Assembly (NCBI RefSeq): GCF_025263485.1
Contig: NZ_CP079863.1
Location: 1,178,001-1,242,000, forward strand
Direction of reading: 5' to 3'
DNA: 64,000 bases
Origin: Mycobacterium sp. SMC-2
GTDB taxonomy: Bacteria; Actinomycetota; Actinomycetes; Mycobacteriales; Mycobacteriaceae
Every line of letters begins with the position of its first letter. Positions within the stretch are counted from its first letter, which is position 1. Positions 43,806 to 51,097 of this stretch are shown piece by piece. The position numbers and the translations under genes are program-made. The notes below the pieces were generated by a model. That model made no database searches. It was not told the DNA's origin and saw only the letters and a program-made list of their open reading frames with translations.

Positions 43806-44081
43806 TCACACTTTGCCGCGGCTACGGCGAAGCCACGCGTCGGTGGATCGCAAGGCGACGCGCTCCAAGCGCCTGTGCCGTGCTGGCTGACTAGCGAGGG
43901 CGTCGCTGCTTCCACCTCCTCGGCAGCCTCGGCCGCAGCGGGGGAAGTGCTGTCCGGCAGCTCGGATGACCCGTACACCCTTCTCGGGGCCGTGCAATGC
44001 GGACGTGATGAAGCAATACAGAAGCCAAATGGCCAAGCCGCCAAGGATGACTTGAGCGACCGAAAGAGAAGTGCCGAGCAC
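43806..44081 (-). CDS. Small single-helix membrane protein, 91 aa
   Basis: The GTG at 44081 is preceded by GGAGGTGA at ideal distance, a strong start. The first 30 residues hold one membrane helix (SVAQVILGGLAIWLLYCFITSAL). The rest is Arg/Gly/Cys-rich and basic. The C-terminal part is low quality as coding sequence, so a frameshift or an over-long reading is possible. It is the first gene of the minus-strand operon that ends at 42148. Confidence 0.55.
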   Translation of the reverse strand: MLGTSLSVAQVILGGLAIWLLYCFITSALHGPEKGVRVIRAAGQHFPRCGRGCRGGGSSDALASQPARHRRLERVALRSTDAWLRRSRGKV

Positions 44082-44407
44082 GGCTCACCTCCATAGCTGT
44101 CGCTCGGCGTCCCGGACCGCCGAGGTCTGCCAATGGAGAACTACAAGTCGTTCAGGATGGGCTCAACCGCACTATCTCCGGGTCGTGCTTCGCCCGTGCA
44201 CTTTGCTCCGTCATTGCGCTTATGATCCGGCGCCTATTGACCTTGTCTGCACTCTGCACCGGCCCCTCCGTAACTTCCAGAGCGAGCCTGTCAGCATCTT
44301 AACAGGAATTGGACGAGGGCCAGGCGCAGAGAAGGCTAGGTGTACGGGACCGTTACGGGACCACCGCGAGCTCGACCCGGGTAACGAGGCGGGTTCCTAG
44401 TGGTCAA
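44082..44407. other. Intergenic region between the cargo operon and attR
   Basis: About 325 bases lie between the first gene of the minus-strand operon and the att repeat. It holds the strong ribosome-binding site of that gene at its left edge and the paired ACGGGACC sites near its right edge. I see no convincing coding frame. The promoter of the minus-strand operon must lie here, but I could not assign clear -35 and -10 boxes. Confidence 0.5.
44344..44362. promoter_or_regulatory. Putative integrase arm-type sites, right end
   Basis: ACGGGACC at 44344-44351 and 44355-44362 form a direct pair with an 11-bp period, 46 bases from the att core. The left-end pair at 15834 has the same sequence, orientation and period. 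This would let the integrase bridge core and arms in the excised circle (inference). Confidence 0.6.
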
Positions 44408-44454
44408 TGTGGAGCCGATGACGGGAATCGAACCCGCGTATTCAGCTTGGGAAG
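44408..44454. repeat. attR: 47-bp repeat overlapping the tRNA-Gly gene
   Basis: This is identical to attL at 15642-15688. It covers the CCA end, T arm, variable region, 3' anticodon stem and anticodon loop of the tRNA. This element-borne copy restores a whole tRNA on integration. Confidence 0.95.
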
Positions 44455-44483
44455 CTGATGTTCTGCCATTGAACTACATCGGC
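44410..44483 (-). tRNA. tRNA-Gly, anticodon CCC
   Basis: Read on the minus strand, the gene forms a complete cloverleaf. The acceptor stem GCCGATG pairs with CATCGGC, the D arm is GTTCAATGGC, the anticodon stem TCAGC/GCTGA holds the 7-base loop TTCCCAA (anticodon CCC, Gly), and the T arm is CGGGTTCGATTCCCG. The discriminator T is followed by an encoded CCA. The 5' half (44455-44483) belongs to the chromosome and the 3' half to the inserted element. Confidence 0.96.
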
Positions 44484-44660
44484 GCTGTCGACAACGAAGG
44501 CTAGCATCCGTAGGCGGATCCGTCGGGCGGACAGTGCCCGGCGGACGTGACCCGGCCGACGCCGTGCAAGACGGGCGGTGAAATGCCCCCTGGAGCCAAA
44601 TGTGCCGCTCAGCTGCAAATTCCAGAACTGATGTTTATTCTTTCGTGATCATGTCGTAAT

Positions 44661-45338
44661 GTGCCTTGGGTGGGTCGGCACAGGTTAGCCAGGAAGAGGC
44701 GAAAGTCGCCGCTGCTCCTGGCAGGGATGCTGGCGCCGGCTGCGGTCTTCTTCGCGGCGGCCGGCGATGTCTCCCCTTTCGTCCCCCGACACGTCGCCGA
44801 ACCCGTTATTGGGGACGGTTCGCCGTGCTGTTTGGAAATCGTGACGGCAAAGCCGGTTGCGATTGTGCTCGCGTCGGATGTGTCCCACGGCGACGGCACG
44901 AGTTCACCCCTGGCCCAGCCCGCCGCGGCATCGAGGTACCACACCCGATCCCGGTTCCTGCCCGCCGGGCTGGCGCCGGAGCAGGGCCTCCAGGTGAGAA
45001 CGGTCCTGGTCTCCCGCAGCATCAGCGCGGCCTTCCCGGGAATTCACCAAATCGGCGGCGTGCGACCGGATTCGCTGCCCTGGCATCCGCTCGGATTGGC
45101 GCTCGACGTGATGATCCCCAACCCGCAGAGCGCCGAGGGCATCGCGCTGGGCAACGAGATCGTCGCGTACGTGATGAAGAACGCGCGGCGCTTCGGGATC
45201 CAGGACGCGATCTGGCGGGGCGTCTACTACACGCCCGGCGGAGCGCAACCGAGCCGGCTCGGCCACTACGACCACGTCCACGTCACGACCACCGGCGGCG
45301 GCTACCCCAGGGGCGGGGAGATGTACCTCGCCGATTGA
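44661..45338 (+). CDS. Exported protein, Rv0320-like, M15-like peptidase fold
   Basis: The 225-residue protein has a basic N-terminus and one hydrophobic export segment (PLLLAGMLAPAAVFFAAAG, about 17-35). The C-terminal domain has PWHPLGLALDVMIPN and GHYDHVHVTT. The H...D and D-H-x-H pattern is that of the zinc-binding site in M15/VanY-type D-Ala-D-Ala carboxypeptidase folds, so a peptidoglycan-related role is possible. Size and position just before dcd match M. tuberculosis Rv0320. GTG 44661 is the start; no strong ribosome-binding site is visible. Confidence 0.75.
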   Translation: MPWVGRHRLARKRRKSPLLLAGMLAPAAVFFAAAGDVSPFVPRHVAEPVIGDGSPCCLEIVTAKPVAIVLASDVSHGDGTSSPLAQPAAASRYHTRSRFLPAGLAPEQGLQVRTVLVSRSISAAFPGIHQIGGVRPDSLPWHPLGLALDVMIPNPQSAEGIALGNEIVAYVMKNARRFGIQDAIWRGVYYTPGGAQPSRLGHYDHVHVTTTGGGYPRGGEMYLAD

Positions 45339-45372
45339 CCGCGCGACGGCGAGCAGCGGATAGGCTCGTCGG

Positions 45373-45945
45373 GTGCTGCTCTCCGATCGTGACCTCAGGG
45401 CCGAAATCACCGCTGGCCGGTTGGGTATCGAACCGTATGACGACACCTTGGTCCAGCCGTCCAGCATCGACGTCCGCCTGGATTGTATGTTCCGGGTGTT
45501 CAACAACACCCGCTACACCCACATCGACCCGGCCAAGCAGCAGGACGAGCTGACAACGCTGGTCGAACCCGTGGACGGGGAGCCGTTCGTGCTACATCCG
45601 GGCGAATTCGTGCTCGGCTCCACGCTGGAGCTCTTCACCCTGCCCGAGGACCTCGCCGGTCGGCTGGAAGGCAAATCGTCGCTGGGCCGGCTGGGCCTGC
45701 TCACACACTCGACCGCCGGCTTCATCGATCCCGGTTTCAGCGGTCACATCACGCTGGAGCTGTCCAACGTCGCCAACCTGCCGATCACGCTGTGGCCGGG
45801 CATGAAGATCGGTCAGCTGTGCATCCTGCGGTTGACCAGTCCGGCCGAACATCCTTACGGCAGTTCGCGCGTAGGGTCGAAGTACCAGGGTCAGCGGGGA
45901 CCGACGCCGTCTCGCTCGTATCAGAACTTCATACGATCTACATAA
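45373..45945 (+). CDS. dcd: dCTP deaminase, dUMP-forming
   Basis: The 190-residue enzyme converts dCTP to dUMP (bifunctional deaminase and dUTPase in mycobacteria), feeding thymidylate synthesis in the cytosol. Family motifs are [11 protein letters not shown] at about 28-38, [11 protein letters not shown] at about 100-110 and the active-site segment [11 protein letters not shown] (about 112-122). The C-terminal [15 protein letters not shown] tail is present as [14 protein letters not shown] 45373 is used as start. It matches Rv0321 in length and location, 34 bp after the Rv0320-like gene. Confidence 0.96.
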   Translation: MLLSDRDLRAEITAGRLGIEPYDDTLVQPSSIDVRLDCMFRVFNNTRYTHIDPAKQQDELTTLVEPVDGEPFVLHPGEFVLGSTLELFTLPEDLAGRLEGKSSLGRLGLLTHSTAGFIDPGFSGHITLELSNVANLPITLWPGMKIGQLCILRLTSPAEHPYGSSRVGSKYQGQRGPTPSRSYQNFIRST

Positions 45946-46052
45946 GTTCGGCAGGGCTAGCGCACAGTCTTCTTGCGAGATCATTGAGTGGTCCGTGGTT
46001 CCTCCTCCGCCCGACCATGGCTTGTCTAGCAACACCTTTGGAGGGGTTGATA

Positions 46053-48161
46053 TTGGATATCGTGCTCGGGGTGTCGATGGCACCGGCATCGATCCAGATG
46101 GTTGTCCTCGAAGGCGAATACGCCGACGGCGCCACGGTGGAAGAGGACGTCTTCGACGTCGCCGCTGCCGACGAAGCCGCCACCGCGAGTGCAGCCGATC
46201 AGGTGCTCGCCGCCATCCTGGGCACCCGGGAGGGCGCGGCCAATGCCGGCCTCGAGGTGTCGTCCATCGGCGTGACGTGGACCGACCAGCTCGAAGCGGC
46301 GGCTTTGCGTGACGCACTGGCCGCCCACCGCATCGAGAACGTCATGTTGGTGTCGGCCTTTCTGGCCGCGACGGCGCTCGCTCAAAATGTCGGTGGGGCA
46401 ATGGGTTACGAGCGAACCGCGGTGATGTTCGTAGAGGCCGACACCGCGACGCTCGCGGTCGTCGAGACTTCCGACGGGTCCATCCCCGACGTCTACAAAC
46501 AACCGATCTATGCCGATTCGTACGACCAGGCCGGCGCGCAGCTCGGCGGCATGCTCGCCGGGCTCGAGAAGCTGGAAGCGGCGCCTGACGGCGTGCTGGT
46601 GGTGGGCTCCGGGGTTGACGTCGCCCCGCTGGAGCCGGCGTTGCAGACGGCGACCTCGCTGCCGGTCAGCGTGCCGGAGGAGCCGGAGACAGCGCTCGCC
46701 CGCGGCGCCGCCCTGGCGTCGGCGAACGCGCCGCTGTTCGCCTCGTCGACCGCCGCGTTGGCCTATGCCCAGGACCCGGGCACCGGTGCCGTCGACCAAC
46801 ACTCGCTGCCCGAATACCTCTATGCGCCTTTCGGACCGGGGGCCGGCGACGACGAGCTCGCCTACAGTGCGGTGCCGGACGAGGACACCGATTCACCCAC
46901 CGTCGTCATCGAAAAGCTCTTCATGCCGGAGGAAAGCCAACCGCCGCGGGGGCCGGCCCTGCTGATCGGCAGCGGGTTGGCGGTCGCGGGCATCAGCGCG
47001 GTGTTGGCGCTCGAGATCGCGCTGGCGATCGGTATCCGCTCGACGGGAACCATCGGTCTGCAGCCCACTCCCGGCCAGCACCTCATCGTCCCGACGCAGG
47101 AGCCGCCACCGCCCGTCGAGGCGTCGGCCCCGGCGCAGAAGATCAACCCACCGGCGCCGGTGGCGGCACCGAAGCCGATGACTCCGCAGTTCGCCGCGCC
47201 GCCGCCCGCGGCCGCCCCGCCGCCGGCGGCGCCCGCCCCGCCGCCGGCGGCGCCCGCCCTTCCCGCGGCTCCGGTGCCGGTTCCCGTTGTGGTGCCACCG
47301 ATCGCGCCGGTGATCTTGCCGCCGGTCCACGTGTCTGTTCCCAACCCTGTCGTGAGCCCTCCGGTCATCCAGGCCCCGCCGCGCGTGTCACGGCCACAGC
47401 CGGTGCGGCCGCAACCGCCGGCGCACCTGCCGGAGCCGCCGCAAGTCGGCGGCACGGTGCCGCAGTCGCCGCCGCACCAGGTGCCTCCCGGGCAAGGCTC
47501 CTCTGGTGGGGGGCATGTGCCGGCGCCGGGGTCGGGTGTGGGTGGTTCTGGTGGTGGGCATGTGCCGGCGCCGGGGTCGGGTGTGGGTGGTTCTGGTGGT
47601 GGGCATGTGCCGGCGCCGGGGTCGGGTGTGGGTGGTTCTGGTGGTGGGCATGTGCCGGCGCCGGGGTCGGGTGTGGGTGGTTCTGGTGGTGGGCATGTGC
47701 CGGCGCCGGGGTCGGGTGTGGGTGGTTCTGGTGGTGGGCATGTGCCGGCGCCGGGGTCGGGTGTGGGTGGTTCTGGTGGTGGGCATGTGCCGGCGCCGGG
47801 GTCGGGTGTGGGTGGTTCCGGTGGGGGGCATGCGCCGGCGCCTGGGTCGGGTCCCGGCGGCCTGGGCGGCGGACACGTTTCGCCCCCTGGTGAGAATGGT
47901 CTCGGCAGCGGGCATGCGTCGCCCCCGGGTGCAAGCTCGGGCGGCCTGGGTGGCGGGCACCTGCCTTCTCCCGGTTCTGGGGGTGGTGCGCCCAGTGGTC
48001 CCGGTGGACTCTTCGGCGGCGGCGGCCACGGCGGCGGCCCCGCGGGCGGTGGCGGCGGTTTCGGCATCCCCGGTGGTGGCGGCGGCCACGGCGGCAGCTT
48101 GGGTGGCGGCCACAGCGGCGGCTTCGGCGGCGGTGGCCACAGCGGTGGCGGACACAAGTAG
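46053..48161 (+). CDS. Hsp70/actin-like membrane protein with repeat-rich tail, paralogue 1
   Basis: The 702-residue protein starts at TTG 46053 (MDIVLGVSMAP), with GGAGGGG just before it; the two paralogues downstream start at the equivalent codon. The N-terminal 260 residues look like half of an Hsp70/actin fold (LGVSMA start strand, VMFVEADTATLAVVET, VLVVGSGVDVAPLEPAL). One membrane helix lies at about 305-330, followed by a long Pro/Ala then Gly/His-rich outer part. The tail holds seven exact 15-residue units, GGHVPAPGSGVGGSG. The expected topology is N-in. Such DUF7159-like proteins are known from mycobacteria, but the role is not. Confidence 0.75.
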   Translation: MDIVLGVSMAPASIQMVVLEGEYADGATVEEDVFDVAAADEAATASAADQVLAAILGTREGAANAGLEVSSIGVTWTDQLEAAALRDALAAHRIENVMLVSAFLAATALAQNVGGAMGYERTAVMFVEADTATLAVVETSDGSIPDVYKQPIYADSYDQAGAQLGGMLAGLEKLEAAPDGVLVVGSGVDVAPLEPALQTATSLPVSVPEEPETALARGAALASANAPLFASSTAALAYAQDPGTGAVDQHSLPEYLYAPFGPGAGDDELAYSAVPDEDTDSPTVVIEKLFMPEESQPPRGPALLIGSGLAVAGISAVLALEIALAIGIRSTGTIGLQPTPGQHLIVPTQEPPPPVEASAPAQKINPPAPVAAPKPMTPQFAAPPPAAAPPPAAPAPPPAAPALPAAPVPVPVVVPPIAPVILPPVHVSVPNPVVSPPVIQAPPRVSRPQPVRPQPPAHLPEPPQVGGTVPQSPPHQVPPGQGSSGGGHVPAPGSGVGGSGGGHVPAPGSGVGGSGGGHVPAPGSGVGGSGGGHVPAPGSGVGGSGGGHVPAPGSGVGGSGGGHVPAPGSGVGGSGGGHVPAPGSGVGGSGGGHAPAPGSGPGGLGGGHVSPPGENGLGSGHASPPGASSGGLGGGHLPSPGSGGGAPSGPGGLFGGGGHGGGPAGGGGGFGIPGGGGGHGGSLGGGHSGGFGGGGHSGGGHK
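47508..47822 (+). repeat. 45-bp in-frame tandem repeat, seven copies
   Basis: Seven consecutive 45-bp units encode GGHVPAPGSGVGGSG. They are nearly identical at the DNA level, including synonymous positions (only single-base changes in the first and last units). Diverged copies (GGHAPAPGSGPGGLG, GGHVSPPG) follow to about 47960. Near-identity points to recent expansion or ongoing homogenisation. Copy number should vary between strains and may be collapsed or expanded in assemblies. Confidence 0.95.
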
Positions 48162-48326
48162 CCCCGTCGCGGGTGCCCTGCGCGTCTGACTCCGCGCGCT
48201 AGGGTGGCGAACTGGGGGCGCGGCCGGGGTCGCTGCGAAGTCGTCCGGTCAAATTCGCACCCTCACGAAGCCCCGCGGTGACAACGCGGCTGTCGTAGCA
48301 ACCGATTTGGACGACTTGGAGGAGCG

Positions 48327-49445
48327 GTGGACGTCGTACTTGGCGTGTCTATGGCACCTGAGACGGTCCGCATGGTGCTTGTCGAAGGTGAGGCTGCCGG
48401 CGGGGTCACCGTCGATCAGGACGGATTCCACCTCAGCGATCAGAGGACGGCGGTCGCCGCGGCGGACCGCGTGGTCGCCGCGATCCTCGGGACGCGGGAC
48501 AGTGCGGCCCAGGGCGGCTATGAGCTGAAATCCAGCGGAGTGACCTGGACCGACCCGGCTGAAGCGGCCGCGCTGCGAAATGCGTTGGCGGAGCAGAAGA
48601 TCGAGAACGTCATGCTGGTCTCGGCGGTCATGGCCGCCGCGGCGCTGGCTCAGGCGGCGGGCAGCGCGACCAATTGCGCGCGCACCGCATTGCTGTTGGT
48701 CGAGCCCGCCACCGCGACGCTGGCGGTCGTCGACACCGCCGACGGGTCGGTCGCCGACGTGCGTCGACAGCCGCTGCCCAGCAGCGACGAGGCGGCCCTG
48801 GCGAAGCTGGTCGCGATGGCCTCGGGCGCCGAGTCGATGAGGGCGCGCCCGGACGGGCTGTTCCTGGTCGGCTCCGACGTCGACATCCCGATCATCAAGC
48901 CGGCGCTGGAGGCGGCGACCTCGCTGTCGGTGACCACGCCCGAGGAACCCGACATGGCGCTGGCCCGCGGCGCCTCGTTGGCCGCGGCCAACGCGCAGTT
49001 GGGGGCGCCATCAACGATCGCGATGCCCCACGCGGGGGATCCTTCGGCAGACGGGCGCGAGTTGGCCTACAGCGCCGAAGCGGGTAGCGGGGCCGGGCGG
49101 ACAACCAACGCCGACCGCGAGCTCGCGGCCCACGAGCGACGCAGCCGCAAATCGGTGCTGACCGTCGTCGCTGTGACCCTGATATTCGTCGGCGGGGTGC
49201 TGGCCCTGGCCCTGGCGCTGGCTCTCGATATCCGCCCCCACGCGCATCAGCGCCCCGACATCACCCACGAGGTCGTCGCCCCGGCCAACCAGGCGCCACC
49301 GCCCCCGCCGCCGTCGGCGATCCCGCCGCCGGCCTCCGCCCCACCCGGCTCGGTATCTCCCCAGCCGGAGCCGGGCCACTCCCACGGCGATCAGTGGGAG
49401 GACTGGCTCCACCGACACCTGGGGCACGGCATCCCGATCCCCTAG
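48327..49445 (+). CDS. Hsp70/actin-like membrane protein, paralogue 2
   Basis: The 372-residue protein starts at GTG 48327 (MDVVLGVSMAPETVRMVLVEG) after a GGAGGAG site. It has the same N-terminal domain as the neighbours (about 1-240), with LLVEPATATLAVVDTADG and LFLVGSDVDIPIIKPALE. One membrane helix follows (VLTVVAVTLIFVGGVLALAL, about 285-305), then a short Pro-rich tail ending LGHGIPIP. It lacks the Gly/His repeat tail of paralogue 1. It is the middle gene of a three-gene tandem array in the same orientation. Confidence 0.75.
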   Translation: MDVVLGVSMAPETVRMVLVEGEAAGGVTVDQDGFHLSDQRTAVAAADRVVAAILGTRDSAAQGGYELKSSGVTWTDPAEAAALRNALAEQKIENVMLVSAVMAAAALAQAAGSATNCARTALLLVEPATATLAVVDTADGSVADVRRQPLPSSDEAALAKLVAMASGAESMRARPDGLFLVGSDVDIPIIKPALEAATSLSVTTPEEPDMALARGASLAAANAQLGAPSTIAMPHAGDPSADGRELAYSAEAGSGAGRTTNADRELAAHERRSRKSVLTVVAVTLIFVGGVLALALALALDIRPHAHQRPDITHEVVAPANQAPPPPPPSAIPPPASAPPGSVSPQPEPGHSHGDQWEDWLHRHLGHGIPIP

Positions 49446-49600
49446 CCGCTTCCCCCGCCCAAGTCGAAGGGTGGCGAGCGCGCGTAAAATCGGCGATTAG
49501 GGGAAAACCGGGGTGGGGACTGTGTGACCTCTGGCGTTTTCGCGGGGTGCGGTGGCCACGTTCCCATCATCATGGCTAGCAATCGAACGATGGGGGAGCT

Positions 49601-51010
49601 TTGGACACGGTACTTGGCGTGTCGATGGCGCCGACGGCAGTCCGAATGGTGCTGGTCGAAGGCCAGAATGGCGAAGGCGCCACCGTCGACGAAGACAATT
49701 TCGACGTTCCGCACGAAGACAACGCCGCAACGCTCAGCGCGGCCAACCAGGTAGTCGCCGCGATCCTGGGTACGCGTCAGGGCGCGGCCGAGGGCGGCTA
49801 CCAGCTGGCCTCGACCGGCGTCACCTTCACCGACCCGGTCGAGGCCGCCGCGCTGCGCGATGCGCTGGTCGCCCACAAGGTCGAGAACGTGATGTTGGTC
49901 TCGGCCTTCCTGGCCGCGGCCGCGCTGGCGCAGGCGGTCGGCAGCCAGACCAACTATGCGCAAACGGCGTTGCTGTACATCGAGCCCAACGCCGCCACCT
50001 TGGCGGTGGTCAACAGCGCCGATGGGTCGGTCGCCGACGTCCAGCGGGAGGCCCTGCCGGCCGATGACGATGTCGCGGTGGCCCAACTGGCCACGATGGT
50101 TTCGCGTGCCGAGACGCTGGAGACGCGACCGGACGGCGTGTTCGTCGTCGGCTCCGGCGTCGACATCCCGCTGATCAAGCCCGCACTGGAGGCGGCGACC
50201 TCGCTGCCGCTGTCGGCGCCCGAGGAGCCCGAAACGGCGCTGGCCCGCGGCGCGGCGCTGGCCTCGGCGAGCGCCCCGCTGTTCTCGTCGTCCACCGCGG
50301 CGCTGGCCTACGCCCAAGACCCGGGCACCGGCGCCATCAACCCGTTCGCGGTGGCACCCGGCTACTTGGACCTCCCGCCCAACGCCGGCGAGGAAGGCCT
50401 CGCCTACAGCGCCGTGCCCGACGACGTCGACGATCTCTACACCGGGGCGCACACCGGCGCCACCGAGCTCGCCGAGTCGGGTTATCCCCAGCGCAACTCG
50501 TTCCGGCTGGTCGGAAGCATCGTGGCGGGTGTGTTCGTCATCGGTCTGGTGGCGCTGGTCGTCTCCCTGGCGATCGCCATCCGGCCCACGGCCAACGTCC
50601 GGCCCAGCCCGAACCAGAACGTCGTCGTCGCGCCCACCCGGCCGGCCCCGGCACCCGCGGCTCCCGCGCCGGCCGAGGCCCCAGCACCGGCGGCTCCGGC
50701 CCCGGCTCCAGCTGCCCCGGCACCCGCGCCCGAGGCCCAGGTGCCCGCCCCGGCCCCGGCGGCCCCGGCGCCCGCGCCGGCCCCGGCGGCGCCGGCTCCC
50801 GCACCCCCACCCGCGGTGGCTCCCATTCCGGTGCCGATCCCGCTGCCGATACCCGGCATCGGCGGGCCGGTCATCGGTGGGCCGCCCGGCGGCGGCCATG
50901 GCGGTGGTCACGGCGATGAAGGGCGCGGCGGCGGCGGCTTCCCCGGGATTCCGGGCTTCGGCGGCGGCCACGGGGGCTTCGGCGGCGGTCACGGCTTCGG
51001 CCGGCACTAG
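49601..51010 (+). CDS. Hsp70/actin-like membrane protein, paralogue 3
   Basis: The 469-residue protein starts at TTG 49601 (MDTVLGVSMAPTAVRMVLVEG) after GGGGGAG. The N-terminal domain (about 1-265) is close to paralogue 2, with LLYIEPNAATLAVVNSADG and VFVVGSGVDIPLIKPALE. A membrane helix lies at about 305-328 (IVAGVFVIGLVALVVSLAIAI). Outside it has about 70 residues of APAPAAPAP type and a Gly/His-rich end (GGGHGGGHGDEGRGGGG). The shared PxxP and GGH tails suggest cell-wall contact. The gene lies just before udgA. Confidence 0.75.
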   Translation: MDTVLGVSMAPTAVRMVLVEGQNGEGATVDEDNFDVPHEDNAATLSAANQVVAAILGTRQGAAEGGYQLASTGVTFTDPVEAAALRDALVAHKVENVMLVSAFLAAAALAQAVGSQTNYAQTALLYIEPNAATLAVVNSADGSVADVQREALPADDDVAVAQLATMVSRAETLETRPDGVFVVGSGVDIPLIKPALEAATSLPLSAPEEPETALARGAALASASAPLFSSSTAALAYAQDPGTGAINPFAVAPGYLDLPPNAGEEGLAYSAVPDDVDDLYTGAHTGATELAESGYPQRNSFRLVGSIVAGVFVIGLVALVVSLAIAIRPTANVRPSPNQNVVVAPTRPAPAPAAPAPAEAPAPAAPAPAPAAPAPAPEAQVPAPAPAAPAPAPAPAAPAPAPPPAVAPIPVPIPLPIPGIGGPVIGGPPGGGHGGGHGDEGRGGGGFPGIPGFGGGHGGFGGGHGFGRH

Positions 51011-51097
51011 TCGGCGCCGAGCATCTGTCATCTGCCGTTTGCCCCGCGCTTAGCGGCGCGATGCAGTTAGCTCATCGCGGCGACGTATACCGGTCAC

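Larger units (their letters stand above)
15642..44454. mobile_element. Integrated genetic element at tRNA-Gly, about 28.8 kb
   Basis: Both ends carry the same 47-bp sequence, the 3' portion of tRNA-Gly(CCC), which marks site-specific integration. Inside are the tyrosine integrase, serine resolvase, excisionase-like protein, primase-polymerase/AAA ATPase, iteron-like repeats and a zinc-finger protein, all on the plus strand toward attR. The left two thirds is cargo: a wrecked mrr gene with two IS21-family insertions, a type I R-M operon and the methylase-like/HsdS-like/HEPN cassette. A minus-strand three-gene operon lies between integrase and attR. No capsid, tail, terminase large subunit or conjugation genes are recognisable, so it is neither a full prophage nor a complete conjugative element. 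Base composition looks less GC-rich than the flanks, especially across the R-M genes. Confidence 0.92.

Noticed and set aside
15642..44454. A complete prophage
   Set aside because: No capsid, portal, tail, large terminase or lysis gene can be recognised in any frame.
47508..47822. Regularly spaced repeats as a CRISPR array
   Set aside because: The units are contiguous, have no unique spacers, keep the reading frame and encode a Gly/His/Pro tail; no cas genes are near.
46862..48157. A 431-residue minus-strand Pro/Gly-rich frame over the repeat tract
   Set aside because: It is the reverse of the 45-bp repeats and Pro-rich linker, and the plus-strand protein has paralogues and proper starts.
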